Positions 54,486-63,962 of a stretch of 64,000 bases of DNA are shown here, in pieces. The stretch is from NCBI GenBank assembly GCA_041608535.1, contig JBFISM010000001.1, forward strand, positions 54,191-118,190. The letters are read 5' to 3'. Each line of letters begins with the position of its first letter. Position 1 is the stretch's first letter. The notes below the pieces were generated by a model that was not told where the DNA came from, made no database searches, and was given only the letters and a program-made list of their open reading frames with translations. Origin of the DNA: JBFISM01 sp041608535 (GTDB lineage Bacteria; Actinomycetota; Acidimicrobiia; Spongiisociales; UBA5794). The position numbers and the translations under genes were made by a program.

Positions 54486-57400
54486 TTAGCCCGGCTGCGC
54501 ACCATCCTCACCGAGCATCCTGGCCAGCGTCTCCACCAGAACCTCGACATGTGCCGCACCGAAGACCAGCGGTGGCTTGATCTTCAGTACGTTGCGCTCG
54601 GGCCCGTCCACCGCCAGAAGCACACCCAGCTCCCGACCCCGTTCGGTGATATAGCGCGCTTGGTCCGATGCCGGCTCGAGCGAGTCCTTGTCGGCGACGA
54701 GCTCGACACCGAGGAACAGGCCGCGACCTCGGACATCTCCGATCAATGGGTGGGCGGCGGCGAGCGTCTCCAGCTCCTCGTGAAGGCAGTCGCCGACGTC
54801 GCGGGCACGGACCGGGAGCTGCTCATGATCGACCACGTCGAGCACGGCGTTGCCTGCCGCACAGGAGACGGGGTTCCCGCCGAACGTGTTGAAGTACTCC
54901 ATACCGTTGGCGAACGCCTCGGCGACGGCACGCGTCGTCACCAACGCTCCCAGGGGATGACCGTTGCCGATGGGTTTGCCGAGAGTCACGATGTCGGGAA
55001 CCACGCCTTGTCCCACGTAGGCCCACAGGTCGGGGCCGACCCTCCCCAACCCGGTTTGGACTTCGTCGAGGATGATCAACCCGCCGGCAGCCCGGACCGT
55101 TTGCGTCACCCCGGAGAGATACCCTTCCGGGAGCACGACCTGTCCGGCCACACTGGGGATCGCCTCGAACAACCCGGCTGCCGGTTCGGCCTCTTCGAGC
55201 AGCTCGAGCGACGTCGCCAGATGATCCCTGTCGGGCGAGCGGAGCGGATCCGGCAGCGGGAGAAGCGTCACGTGGGAGGGTGTGCCGTGACCACCGCGTC
55301 CGGCGTGCTTGTAATGGCTGATGTCGAGCAGAGCCTTGGTGTGACCGTGGTATCCGTGCTCGGCGACCACGATGTTGGTACGTCCCGTCACCGTTTGGGC
55401 GATGCGGAGAGCCAGATCGTTGGCCTCCGAGCCGCTGTTCACGAGGAACACAGTGTCCAGCGGATCGGGGAACAACGCGGCCAATCGCTCCATGTATCGC
55501 ACCCGCTCGGGATGGGGGTATCTGCTGTTGGTGGCGAGCAGACGCGCCTGGGCTGCAATGGCCTCGACGACATGCGGGTGCCCGTGCCCCACATGGGCGA
55601 CGTTGTTGACGCAGTCGAGATGCCGCCTGCCCCAACCGTCGTAGAGATGCACCCCGACGCCGCGCACCGCCACCAACGGGCGCTCGTACGACGTGCTGAG
55701 ACTCGGGGGCAGCAGCCGACGCCTTGCTCGCACCACACTCTCATCGTCCGGCTGGCGTGCGGCAACGATCGTCGGGTCGAGCCGCAGCGCCGCGGCCGGA
55801 GACGGACAGATCTGCGCCCAGACCTCCCACTCATCAGGTGCGGCGACGCCCGGGAACGGACGGTCGAGGTCCAGGGTGTCGGTCATCAGCTGGAAGTGGA
55901 GATGCGGCGGCCATCCGCCGTTCTCGTGCGCTTCGCCGACGCTGCCGATTCGTTGCCCGGTCGCCACGGCGTCGCCGATCTCCACCGGGCGGTCATGGCG
56001 AGCCAGATGACCGTAGAGCGACCAGAAGACGAGGTCGTCGGCCTCGTGGCGCAGCGTGACCACCGGTCCATAGCCGCCCTCGACGGCATCGTCATCGATC
56101 CTTTCCACGACTCCCCCATACAGCGCCAGAACCGCTGTGCCCGGTCGACAGGAGAGGTCCACCCCGGTGTGGACGGTGCGAGTTCGCGGCGGGCCGTTCG
56201 TCGGCAGGTCGTACTCCGGGGTCGCATAGACGAGGCGGGGCTCTCCCCAGCAACCCAGACCCACGATCGCTCCGGCTCGGCGCAGCAGCTCTTCGCCGGC
56301 GACCGTGGCGTCGGCGACGGTGTCTCCGGAATCGGGGTGAGCGACATGGGGAGAGGTGACGCTCCAGTCGAAGGGGGACACAGAGTCAGGGGTGAGCTGC
56401 ACCTCGAGGGGGCTGCTCAATGACTCCGCGTGCTGCCCGAGCCAGGACACGATGGCACCGGCGTGCGGGACCGCGGCTAGACCGGCAGCGTGGCGAACGT
56501 GGGCATTGGCCAGACGTGGCGGGATCCTGCTCCAGCGCTCCAGGGAACCGGCGGCATCCTCTCGGCTGACGGCAAGATAGGGATTGTCGGGATCGGCCGC
56601 CGTCTGGGTCGAGCCGATGGCCAGGCTCAGGGCGAGGCGGAGCCGCAACAGTGCGACGAACGCATCTGCTTCTGCCTCAGTGAGCGGAGCGTGCGCACTG
56701 GCGGCTCGCACCATGGTCACCACACCGGCGATGGGGTCAGGCATGCGGATGGTTGCGTACGCTGCAGCGATGGCCAGCTCGGCGACTCGGTACGAACGGT
56801 GGATGTCGCCGAAGTCGAGTATCCCGAGCGTGCCGTCGCCATCGACGACGACGTTGGCGTCGTTGAGGTCGCCATGAATCGTCGTCACCGTCAGATCCCC
56901 AGCTGCGGCACCCAACTGCGCTGCGCACTCCTCGGTCGTCGTCGCCACCAGGGAGCGAACGGCGCCGGAGGCGATCGCTGGGCTGAGCCTCCGGACGGTC
57001 TCCGGCGCTCGCCGCAGATCCCACAGGAAGTCGTTGGGGACGCTTTCGATCGCAGCCAGCCTGTCGGGGATGACACGGGCCGCCGCACCCAGGGCATCGA
57101 GATGGCGCGCCGTGACTGGATGAAGGTCTGCAAACGCCCGCCCGGGCACGAAGGACATGGCATACACGACGTGTCGGCCTGCTACGAGATCGATGAACGA
57201 CACACGCGATCCATTCACGGCGCGCTGCGGTGCCGGGACGACGAAACCGGCCAGGTCGGCCAGCGCTTCCATTGCATCGAGTCGCGACTCGACGTCCTCC
57301 CTCGTGGTCGTCTGGTGGCACACCTTCACCACCGACTCCTGGTCCAGGCCGTACAGGTGGAAGTTGCGATCGCGCTCGCTTGGCATCTCGACGCCGTGGG

Positions 57401-57500
57401 TGTATGTGATTCCCCACCGGTTGCGCATGTGATCGACGAGGGTTGCCTGGTCGATCGCCGGCCTGATGATGTCCCGACCGGCGGTCTCAGCAACGGGCAC
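54486..57500 (-). CDS. Trifunctional fusion: APH-type kinase, M23 peptidase, class III aminotransferase-fold lyase
   Basis: A 1004-residue fusion of three domains. Residues about 20-340 are an aminoglycoside/hydroxylysine-kinase-like domain with HGDLNDAN (209-216) and DFGD (229-232). Residues about 400-545 are an M23 LytM-type domain with HTGVD (444-448) and HLHF (533-536), all zinc and catalytic positions kept. From about 600 on is a class III PLP fold with DEVQTG (812-817) and Lys842 in LGKPIGNGHP. The same kinase and lyase types in animals act on hydroxylysine and phosphoethanolamine (kinase, then ammonio-phospholyase). The GTG at 57500 follows AGGGG and overlaps maf by 14 bases. Confidence 0.88.
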   Translation of the reverse strand: MPVAETAGRDIIRPAIDQATLVDHMRNRWGITYTHGVEMPSERDRNFHLYGLDQESVVKVCHQTTTREDVESRLDAMEALADLAGFVVPAPQRAVNGSRVSFIDLVAGRHVVYAMSFVPGRAFADLHPVTARHLDALGAAARVIPDRLAAIESVPNDFLWDLRRAPETVRRLSPAIASGAVRSLVATTTEECAAQLGAAAGDLTVTTIHGDLNDANVVVDGDGTLGILDFGDIHRSYRVAELAIAAAYATIRMPDPIAGVVTMVRAASAHAPLTEAEADAFVALLRLRLALSLAIGSTQTAADPDNPYLAVSREDAAGSLERWSRIPPRLANAHVRHAAGLAAVPHAGAIVSWLGQHAESLSSPLEVQLTPDSVSPFDWSVTSPHVAHPDSGDTVADATVAGEELLRRAGAIVGLGCWGEPRLVYATPEYDLPTNGPPRTRTVHTGVDLSCRPGTAVLALYGGVVERIDDDAVEGGYGPVVTLRHEADDLVFWSLYGHLARHDRPVEIGDAVATGQRIGSVGEAHENGGWPPHLHFQLMTDTLDLDRPFPGVAAPDEWEVWAQICPSPAAALRLDPTIVAARQPDDESVVRARRRLLPPSLSTSYERPLVAVRGVGVHLYDGWGRRHLDCVNNVAHVGHGHPHVVEAIAAQARLLATNSRYPHPERVRYMERLAALFPDPLDTVFLVNSGSEANDLALRIAQTVTGRTNIVVAEHGYHGHTKALLDISHYKHAGRGGHGTPSHVTLLPLPDPLRSPDRDHLATSLELLEEAEPAAGLFEAIPSVAGQVVLPEGYLSGVTQTVRAAGGLIILDEVQTGLGRVGPDLWAYVGQGVVPDIVTLGKPIGNGHPLGALVTTRAVAEAFANGMEYFNTFGGNPVSCAAGNAVLDVVDHEQLPVRARDVGDCLHEELETLAAAHPLIGDVRGRGLFLGVELVADKDSLEPASDQARYITERGRELGVLLAVDGPERNVLKIKPPLVFGAAHVEVLVETLARMLGEDGAQPG

Positions 57501-58107
57501 GACGTACCCCTGCGGCCTCCAACAATGGAACAATCGTCCCCAGCGGCAAGCCGACCACGTTCGACCTGGAGCCGTCGATGGCCGCAACGAAGCGTGCGCC
57601 GTCGCCCTGGGCAGCATATGCCCCGGCCTTGTCGGACGGTTCCCCCGTTGCGGCGTAGGCCCTCGCCTCCGCCTCGTCGACCGGGTGCATCGTGACGCGG
57701 GATCTCACCGTGCCCCCGGCCAGCTCCTCATCGCCCGACAGCAGTACAAAGCCGGTTATCACCAGATGAGTGCGCCCGGCCAGGGCCAGCAGCATCTCGA
57801 CGGCCTCGTCCACGTCGGCCGGCTTGCCGAGGATCCGATCGTCGATGACGACCGCCGTGTCGGCCGCAACCACCACCGGTTCGACGGTCTCGGGGTCGTC
57901 GAGACCGGCGGCGACGGCACGGCCCTTTGCCCGCGCCAGCCGCAGCACCATGTCCGCGGGCAACTCCCCATCCACGGAATCTTCGTCGACGGCGGGCACC
58001 ACCACGACGAAATCGAACCCGGCCATGGCCAGCAACGCTTGCCGTCGTGGCGAGCCGGACGCCAGGACGAGCGGCACCGGCGCCGTGTTTACTGGTTTGG
58101 CCACCAT
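57487..58107 (-). CDS. maf: Maf-like nucleotide pyrophosphatase
   Basis: A 206-residue Maf/HAM1-fold protein. LASGSPRRQALL at 15-26 is the phosphate-binding start, and VVVAADTAVVIDDRILGKP is the conserved middle with catalytic Asp. Maf proteins hydrolyse non-standard or methylated NTPs and can delay septation. It is upstream of, and overlaps, the kinase/M23/aminotransferase fusion gene, so the two are translated together. It is divergent from the YpfJ-like protease gene. Confidence 0.92.
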   Translation of the reverse strand: MVAKPVNTAPVPLVLASGSPRRQALLAMAGFDFVVVVPAVDEDSVDGELPADMVLRLARAKGRAVAAGLDDPETVEPVVVAADTAVVIDDRILGKPADVDEAVEMLLALAGRTHLVITGFVLLSGDEELAGGTVRSRVTMHPVDEAEARAYAATGEPSDKAGAYAAQGDGARFVAAIDGSRSNVVGLPLGTIVPLLEAAGVRRARC

Positions 58108-58203
58108 CTGCGGAGGGTACTGCTACCCCGACTGGGGACGGGCGTGGAAACGGAACCTCTTCGGCCGTAGCGTGTCTCAGTCTCAGAAAGGAGAAGGCGG
58201 AGC

Positions 58204-59067
58204 TTGCGCTGGAGAAGGCTCGAATCGAGCAGGAACGTTCAGGACAGACGCGGTACCTCGGGTCGCGCCATCGGTGCCGGGGTCGGCGGGCTCGGCATCA
58301 TCGGGTTGCTCATCGCCCTGTTCCTCGGCGGCGGAGCCGGTGGTGGAGGCGGTCTCGGTGGACTCGAGGACCTGCTGGTTCCTGTGGAGCCGGCGGACGT
58401 ACCGACTCAACAAGATCCACAGTTCCAGGGCCTCGACGAGGCGGAGGACTTCGTGTCACGCGTTCTGGGCAGCACCGAGACCGTGTGGGAGCAGGTGTTT
58501 CGGGAGGCCGGTGCGCAATACGAGCCGGCGACGCTGGTCCTCTTCTCCGATTTCACCAGATCGGGATGTGGCGGCGCCAACTCGCAAGTGGGACCGCATT
58601 ATTGCCCACTCGACCAGACCATCTACATCGATCTGGACTTCTTCGGCGAGCTGCAGCGCCGCTTCGGTGCCAGCGCCGGCGACTTCGCCCAGGCGTATGT
58701 CATCGCCCATGAGGTGGGCCACCACGTACAGAACCTCGGCGGAGCCATGGAACAGGTCCGCCAGCTCCAGCAGCAGGACCCGGCCAACGCCAACGAGTAT
58801 TCCGTGGCGCTGGAGTTGCAGGCAGACTGCCTCGCCGGGATCTGGGCGCACTCCATCTGGGCGCGCGACAACGTGCTCCAACCCGGCGACATCGAGGAAG
58901 CGCTCAGTGCGGCGGCCGCGGTCGGCGACGATCGGATCCAGCAGGCGACCACCGGCCAGGTCAACCCGGAGAGTTGGACACACGGGTCATCCGAACAGCG
59001 GATGAAGTGGTTCTCCACCGGCTACGAGTCCGGCGACCCCGGACAATGCTCGACATTCGAAGTGTGA
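58204..59067 (+). CDS. YpfJ-like membrane-anchored zinc metallopeptidase
   Basis: A 287-residue neutral zinc metallopeptidase. It has a short basic head (RWRRLESSRNVQDRRG, the family start), a membrane helix at 24-42, a Gly-rich hinge, then a peptidase with HEVGHH at 169-174 (His169, Glu170, His173) and a LELQADCLAGIWAH third-ligand segment. Cys122 and Cys134 may form a disulfide outside. The TTG start is chosen since the N-terminal homology begins there and AAAGGAG lies ten bases before it. Confidence 0.9.
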   Translation: MRWRRLESSRNVQDRRGTSGRAIGAGVGGLGIIGLLIALFLGGGAGGGGGLGGLEDLLVPVEPADVPTQQDPQFQGLDEAEDFVSRVLGSTETVWEQVFREAGAQYEPATLVLFSDFTRSGCGGANSQVGPHYCPLDQTIYIDLDFFGELQRRFGASAGDFAQAYVIAHEVGHHVQNLGGAMEQVRQLQQQDPANANEYSVALELQADCLAGIWAHSIWARDNVLQPGDIEEALSAAAAVGDDRIQQATTGQVNPESWTHGSSEQRMKWFSTGYESGDPGQCSTFEV

Positions 59068-59130
59068 GCCCCCCGGCCATACCGCGGCGCGCGCCGACGC
59101 CACACCTCCGCCATCTCTAGGCTCCCCGCC

Positions 59131-60105
59131 ATGCGGGCGATGCTGGTCCACGATCTCGGCGGGATCGACAGCCTGCGGCTCGAAGAGACGGAGACGCCAC
59201 ACCCTGGCCCCGGCGAGGTGCGGATCTCCATGCGAGCTGCCGGCGTCAACTTCCCGGACATCCTCATCATCTCCGGGCTGTACCAGCAGCGCCCAGACCT
59301 TCCGTTTGCGCCGGGGAGCGAAGTCGCCGGAATCGTGTCCGCGGTGGGCGATGGAGTCCATCGCTTCACCGTCGGCGACCGGGTGGTGGGCACCCCGTAC
59401 GTGGGGTGCTACGCCGAGGAGGTGGTGGTCGCCGAGCACGCCTGCGAACCGATCCCGGACGAGCTCTCGTTCGAGGATGCTGCGGTCTTGCCATTGGCGT
59501 TCGGTACCGCACTCCACGCCCTGCGGGACAGAGCAAGCCTCAACCAGGGCGATACGCTTCTGGTGAGCGGCGCCACCGGTGGCGTGGGCTCGGCGGCGGT
59601 GCGACTCGGCAAGCTGCTCGGCGCCTATGTCATCGCCGCGGTGGGCACCACGGCAAAGGCCGAGCTGGCCCGCAGCATCGGAGCCGACGACGTCGCGACC
59701 TATGCGGAGCCGGGAGCGCTTCGCGATGCGATGAAAGCGCTTCACCCCCGCGGTGCGGACGTGATCCTCGACAACGTGGGTGGCCACGTCATGGAGGAGG
59801 CCCTGCGCTCGGTGGCATGGGGCGGCCGGATTCTCGTCGTTGGTTTCACCTCGGGTGTCATCCCGCAAATCCCGGCCAACCTGACTCTGCTCAAAGGCTC
59901 CTCGGTGGTGGGAGTCTTCTTCGGACGTTGGCGGGAACAGGAGCCGGCGGCCTCGAGTGCCCAGTTCGCCGAGCTTGCCGAATGGGTGATTGCCGGCGAT
60001 CTGGAAACCGGAATATCCGGAACGTATCCCTTGACCGACGCCGCCGTGGCGCTTCGCTCCCTGGCCGACCGAACGGTCCACGGCAAGTTGGTGCTGGTTC
60101 GGTGA
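59131..60105 (+). CDS. Zinc-independent quinone oxidoreductase (NADPH, MDR family)
   Basis: A 324-residue medium-chain reductase of the QOR type. The N-terminal part has AAGVNFPDILIISGLYQQRPDLPFAPGSEVAGIV, typical of acyl-CoA or quinone reductases without zinc ligands. The cofactor loop is VSGATGGVGSAA near 147-158. It uses NADPH to reduce a quinone or an enoyl group. It lies between a protease gene and a convergent acyl-CoA dehydrogenase gene, which is a weak hint to enoyl-CoA chemistry. Confidence 0.9.
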   Translation: MRAMLVHDLGGIDSLRLEETETPHPGPGEVRISMRAAGVNFPDILIISGLYQQRPDLPFAPGSEVAGIVSAVGDGVHRFTVGDRVVGTPYVGCYAEEVVVAEHACEPIPDELSFEDAAVLPLAFGTALHALRDRASLNQGDTLLVSGATGGVGSAAVRLGKLLGAYVIAAVGTTAKAELARSIGADDVATYAEPGALRDAMKALHPRGADVILDNVGGHVMEEALRSVAWGGRILVVGFTSGVIPQIPANLTLLKGSSVVGVFFGRWREQEPAASSAQFAELAEWVIAGDLETGISGTYPLTDAAVALRSLADRTVHGKLVLVR

Positions 60106-60123
60106 CCGCCGCTTGGCAAGGGG

Positions 60124-61311
60124 TCACGTGAACGCGTTGATACCGGTTATCGCCTGACCCATCACCAGGGTGTGGATCTCATTGGTGCCCTCGTAGGTGT
60201 ACACGGATTCGAGGTTGTTCATGTGCCGCACGACCGGGTACTCCAGGGTGATGCCGTTCGCTCCGAGCACGCTGCGGGCCTCTCTGGCGACGCCGAGCGC
60301 CATGCGTACGTTGTCCATCTTGCCGAAACTCACCTGTACCGGATCGAGGGTGCCCTCGTCCTTCTTCCGTCCCAGGTGCAGCGCGAGCAACATCCCCCGG
60401 TTGACCCCGATCATCATCTCGACGAGCTTGCGCTGGGTCAGCTGGAAGCCGCCGATCGCCCGGCCGAACTGCTCCCGATCCCTCGCATAGCCGAGCGCCG
60501 CTTCGTAGCACGCCCGGGCTGCGCCCACGGCACCGAACACGATGCCGAAGCGCGCCTCACTGAGGCACGCCAGCGGCCCCTTGAGACCATGCACCCCCGG
60601 GAGCACGGCGTCACCGGGCAGCCGCACGTCGTCGAAGACCAGTTCGGACGTCACCGAGGCCCGCAACGAGAGCTTCTTCTCGATCGGGTTGGCGGTGAAG
60701 CCGGGACTGTCCGTGGGCACGATGAATCCGCGAACGCCCTCGTCGGTCTGCGCCCACACCACTGCGACGTGCGCCAGATTGCCGTTGGTGATCCACATCT
60801 TGGAGCCGTTGAGGACCCAATCGTCACCGCGTTTGCGAGCGTGGCTCGTCATCGAGCCGGGATCGCTGCCGGAATCGGCTTCGGTGAGTCCGAAACAGCC
60901 GATGACGTCGCCTCTGGCCATACGGGGCAGCCAATCCTCTTTCTGCTCGTCCGATCCGAATGCCCAGATGGGAAACATCGCCAGCGACCCCTGGACGGAG
61001 ACGAAGCTGCGCACGCCGCTATCCCCCGCTTCCAGCTCCGTGCAAGCGAGCCCGTAAGACACGGCGTTGGTGCCGGCACACCCGTATCCGTCGAGATGCA
61101 TCCCGAACAGGCCCATCGCACCCATCTCCTTGATGAGTTCGACCGGAAACACACCGGCCTCGAACCAGCCGGCGATGTCGGGCAGTACCTTGTCGGCGAC
61201 AAACTCGCGCACGGTGTCACGGATCAACCGTTCCTCGTCGCTGAGCAGGGCGCCGATCTCCAAGAAATCGACCGGGTCGACGGCCCGCGGGGTCAGATGC
61301 TTTTCGCCCAT
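60124..61311 (-). CDS. Acyl-CoA dehydrogenase, glutaryl-CoA dehydrogenase type
   Basis: A 395-residue FAD enzyme. It has the GCFGLTEADSGSDPGSM FAD/substrate stretch, KMWITNGNLAHVAVVWAQT, ARDREQFGRAIGGFQLTQ, and the catalytic Glu374 in YTYEGTNEIH, the site used by glutaryl-CoA dehydrogenases. Glutaryl-CoA is oxidised and decarboxylated to crotonyl-CoA in lysine and tryptophan breakdown. The substrate Arg could not be checked by alignment, so short-branched-chain activity is possible. No glutarate uptake or CoA-transferase gene is adjacent. Confidence 0.86.
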   Translation of the reverse strand: MGEKHLTPRAVDPVDFLEIGALLSDEERLIRDTVREFVADKVLPDIAGWFEAGVFPVELIKEMGAMGLFGMHLDGYGCAGTNAVSYGLACTELEAGDSGVRSFVSVQGSLAMFPIWAFGSDEQKEDWLPRMARGDVIGCFGLTEADSGSDPGSMTSHARKRGDDWVLNGSKMWITNGNLAHVAVVWAQTDEGVRGFIVPTDSPGFTANPIEKKLSLRASVTSELVFDDVRLPGDAVLPGVHGLKGPLACLSEARFGIVFGAVGAARACYEAALGYARDREQFGRAIGGFQLTQRKLVEMMIGVNRGMLLALHLGRKKDEGTLDPVQVSFGKMDNVRMALGVAREARSVLGANGITLEYPVVRHMNNLESVYTYEGTNEIHTLVMGQAITGINAFT

Positions 61312-61406
61312 ACGGCGGGACCTCGCTCCCTCGCTGGGATGGATGTGGCGTCAAGCAGTCTGGCCCATTCTCTTCGCCTACACCAGCCGAGCTACGCTCC
61401 CCGCCG

Positions 61407-62399
61407 ATGACGACGCTGCCACCGAGGCTCAACCTGGCGCAACTTCCCACGCCACTCCATCCACTGGATCGTCTCAGTGAGGCATGGGGTGGGCCACGCA
61501 TCTGGGTGAAACGGGACGATCTCACCGGGTTCGGCGTCACCGGCAACAAGATCCGCAAGCTCGAGTTCCACCTCGCTGCCGCCCGCCTCGCCGGCGCAGA
61601 CACCTTGATCACCTGCGGTGCGGCCCAGTCCAACCACTGTCGCACGACCGCCCTCGCCGCAGCCGGCGAGGGTTTCGCCGTCCATCTGCTGTTGCGAACC
61701 ACGGATGGGAAACCGCCGGAATGGCTCACCGGCAACCACCTGCTCGACCGGCTGGCCGGAGCCACGATCGACTGGATCACCCCCGACCAGTATCTCGATC
61801 GAGACGAGCTCATGGAGCAAGCTGCGGAGGACCTCTCCGCCCGGGGCGCTCATCCGTGGATCATCCCCGAAGGCGCCTCGGATGCTCTCGGGATGTGGGG
61901 CTTCGTGGCCGCCTTCCGAGAGCTCGAGCAGCAGCTCGTCATGATGGGCAGCTGCGCTGCGGTGTGGCATGCCGCTTCCTCCGGAGGCACCACCGCCGGG
62001 CTGGGGTGGGCTGCCGACCGCCTCGGAGTCCGGGTCCCCATCATCGGATCCTCGGTCGATCTTGCGGTACCCGACCTGCGCAAGCGCATCGATGTCATCT
62101 GGGAAGCCGCGGTGGTCGCCCACGGTGGATCGCTTCCCCAACCAGACCTCGAGCTGACGGACGATCATGTCGGTCTCGGCTATGGGCTCACGACCGCCGA
62201 GGAGCTGCGTACGCAGATGCAGGTGACTGCGTTGACCGGTCTGGTGCTCGACCCCACCTACACCGGCAAAGCGGCTCATGGGCTGTACCGGGACATTCAG
62301 CTGGGTCGCTTCACCGACGGGGACAACGTGGTCTTCTGGCACACCGGTGGCGGCTTCGCCGTGTTCTCCCACGATTTCGGCGACGTGCTCGACGCCTGA
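61407..62399 (+). CDS. D-cysteine desulfhydrase/ACC deaminase family PLP enzyme
   Basis: A 330-residue fold-type II PLP enzyme. The PLP lysine is Lys51 in GNKIRKLEF, at the same position as in ACC deaminase. AAQSNHCR and SSGGTTAGL further on bind substrate carboxylate and phosphate. Most actinobacterial members are D-cysteine desulfhydrases, yielding pyruvate, sulfide and ammonia; true ACC deaminase needs specific Tyr and Glu residues I cannot verify here. It is divergent from the acyl-CoA dehydrogenase gene and convergent with rnhB. Confidence 0.83.
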   Translation: MTTLPPRLNLAQLPTPLHPLDRLSEAWGGPRIWVKRDDLTGFGVTGNKIRKLEFHLAAARLAGADTLITCGAAQSNHCRTTALAAAGEGFAVHLLLRTTDGKPPEWLTGNHLLDRLAGATIDWITPDQYLDRDELMEQAAEDLSARGAHPWIIPEGASDALGMWGFVAAFRELEQQLVMMGSCAAVWHAASSGGTTAGLGWAADRLGVRVPIIGSSVDLAVPDLRKRIDVIWEAAVVAHGGSLPQPDLELTDDHVGLGYGLTTAEELRTQMQVTALTGLVLDPTYTGKAAHGLYRDIQLGRFTDGDNVVFWHTGGGFAVFSHDFGDVLDA

Positions 62400-62433
62400 G
62401 AGCACAGCGCCGGCCGGCCCCAGCGCCGCACGG

Positions 62434-63135
62434 CTATTCGAACAACGTGCCTTGCGGATCCGGGCGCCGGTAGCGAGGAACTCCGGTCCAGGGCAGGTTG
62501 TCCATGAACACCCAGCTGCGGCGATGGATCGCCGACGGACCGAAGTACTGCAGCGCCGCTTTGTGATATGGCCCCGGGTAGCCCTTGTTCAGCTCGAACC
62601 GGTACGCCGGGTAGTGCTCGGCCTGCGAGCGCATCAAGCGGTCCCGCGTCACTTTGGCGAGGATCGACGCCGCCGCGACCGACAGCGACGTCGCATCGCC
62701 ACGAATCAGCAGCGTCGTGTCCACACCTGCGACGAAATCCCAGTTCCCGTCGACGAGGGCGCGCTGGGGGATCACCCCGAGCTGATCGATCGCACGACGG
62801 GCCGCCAGCCGCTGCGCATCTGCCATACCGAGCTCATCGCATTCGATATGGGTGGCGTGACCGACCGCCCAGGTGACGCACCACTGCGAGATCCGATCGA
62901 ACAGCGCCTCGCGCTCGTCTTCGGTCAGCACCTTCGAATCACGGATCTTGTAGATTCTGCGATCCTTCGGCACCACCGCAGCGCCAACGCTGATCGGTCC
63001 GGCCCACGAACCCCGTCCCACCTCGTCGATCCCGACCACGGTGTCGACACCGGCCTCCCACAGCCGGCGCTCCTCGCCCAGATTGGGGCCGTTGCGACGG
63101 AGGGCTCGCCGCAGCTTGGGAACGGTCGTCGTCAT
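62434..63135 (-). CDS. rnhB: Ribonuclease HII
   Basis: A 233-residue RNase HII. The first active-site pair is in GIDEVGRGSWAGP, another Asp in ALVDGNWDF, and SILAKVTRDRLM completes the metal site; YPGPYHKAALQYFGPSAIHRRSW is the substrate-gripping C-terminal region. It removes RNA from RNA-DNA hybrids and single ribonucleotides. The ATG at 63135 is chosen at the domain's basic N-terminus (TTTVPKLRRALRR). Longer upstream reading in the same frame overlaps the yqgE end without homology. Confidence 0.93.
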   Translation of the reverse strand: MTTTVPKLRRALRRNGPNLGEERRLWEAGVDTVVGIDEVGRGSWAGPISVGAAVVPKDRRIYKIRDSKVLTEDEREALFDRISQWCVTWAVGHATHIECDELGMADAQRLAARRAIDQLGVIPQRALVDGNWDFVAGVDTTLLIRGDATSLSVAAASILAKVTRDRLMRSQAEHYPAYRFELNKGYPGPYHKAALQYFGPSAIHRRSWVFMDNLPWTGVPRYRRPDPQGTLFE

Positions 63136-63188
63136 CGCAGCCGACGTTAGAGCATCCGGTGAGCGGTGGGGTGACAACCGGCCCGAGA

Positions 63189-63734
63189 TCAGTTGAGATC
63201 GGGTCGCTCCGGAAACCTCGCGTACCAGGCGAGCAGCCCGCCTTGGCGCTCCAGGACCCGCTCCCACAGCGTCTCCGGCTGCTCGTCGAACAGGTCGGCG
63301 GCCGACGCCTCGACGACGAACCACGACTTGTCGGTGAGCTCGGCCTCGAGTTGTCCCGCCATCCACCCCGCATACCCGGAGAACACCCGAGCCCGCAGTA
63401 CTCCCCCCATCGAGGCCGGACCCGACCCGGCATCGACGAGACCGATCCCACCGAGGACCGGGGCGAAATCGCTCGGTGGTTCGCCCGGTGTGTCCACCAG
63501 CGTGATGGCAACCTCGGGGCTCACCGGTCCACCCCGGAAGACTCGGGCTGGGGAGGCCGCCACGGCGGCCCAGTCCGGAAGCAGCTCCTCGAGATCGAGA
63601 GCGGTGGGCTGGGAGAGCACGACTCCCAGAGCACCCTTCTCATCGTGCTCGATCATGAACAACACGCTGCGAGCAAAGTTCGGGTCGAGCATCTCCGGTG
63701 CGGCGACGAGCAGCTTGCGTGCCGTGTTCATCAC
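63189..63734 (-). CDS. yqgE: YqgE/AlgH family protein
   Basis: A 181-residue UPF0301 protein. It starts KLLVAAPEMLDPNFARSVLFMIEHDEKGALGVVL and has FRGGPVSPE and FSGYAGWMAGQLEAEL, the family signatures. Function is unknown in general; some members affect transcription in Gram-negative bacteria. GTG 63734 has GGGAG about six bases before it; the ATG at 63731 follows at once and may be used instead. It precedes rnhB in the same direction by 53 bases. Confidence 0.93.
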   Translation of the reverse strand: MMNTARKLLVAAPEMLDPNFARSVLFMIEHDEKGALGVVLSQPTALDLEELLPDWAAVAASPARVFRGGPVSPEVAITLVDTPGEPPSDFAPVLGGIGLVDAGSGPASMGGVLRARVFSGYAGWMAGQLEAELTDKSWFVVEASAADLFDEQPETLWERVLERQGGLLAWYARFPERPDLN

Positions 63735-63875
63735 CCCAGTCTCCCACCTGCCCCCGGCAGGGGGAGCCGCGCCGGGCGAGCGGCGTCGTCACGGATCGCG
63801 TAGTCTGCGCTGGAACACGGCATCGAGATTGGCCGTACGGAGCAGGCTCCTGGGTCATCGGTGCAGGGACACGGC

Positions 63876-63962
63876 ATGAAGGTCGCCGAGCAGCAAGCCG
63901 GGGACGTGCGCATCGAGCACGAATCCGAACAGCTGCTGCTGATTCGAGTGCCGGGCAGCTAA
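63876..63962 (+). CDS. Possible 28-residue small protein
   Basis: A very short frame MKVAEQQAGDVRIEHESEQL then LLIRVPGS. The frame is open to 63804 upstream, so GTG 63861 is an alternative start. The peptide has a balanced, protein-like composition, but no good ribosome site precedes it and no homolog is recognised. It is divergent from yqgE near the right edge of the window. Confidence 0.25.
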   Translation: MKVAEQQAGDVRIEHESEQLLLIRVPGS

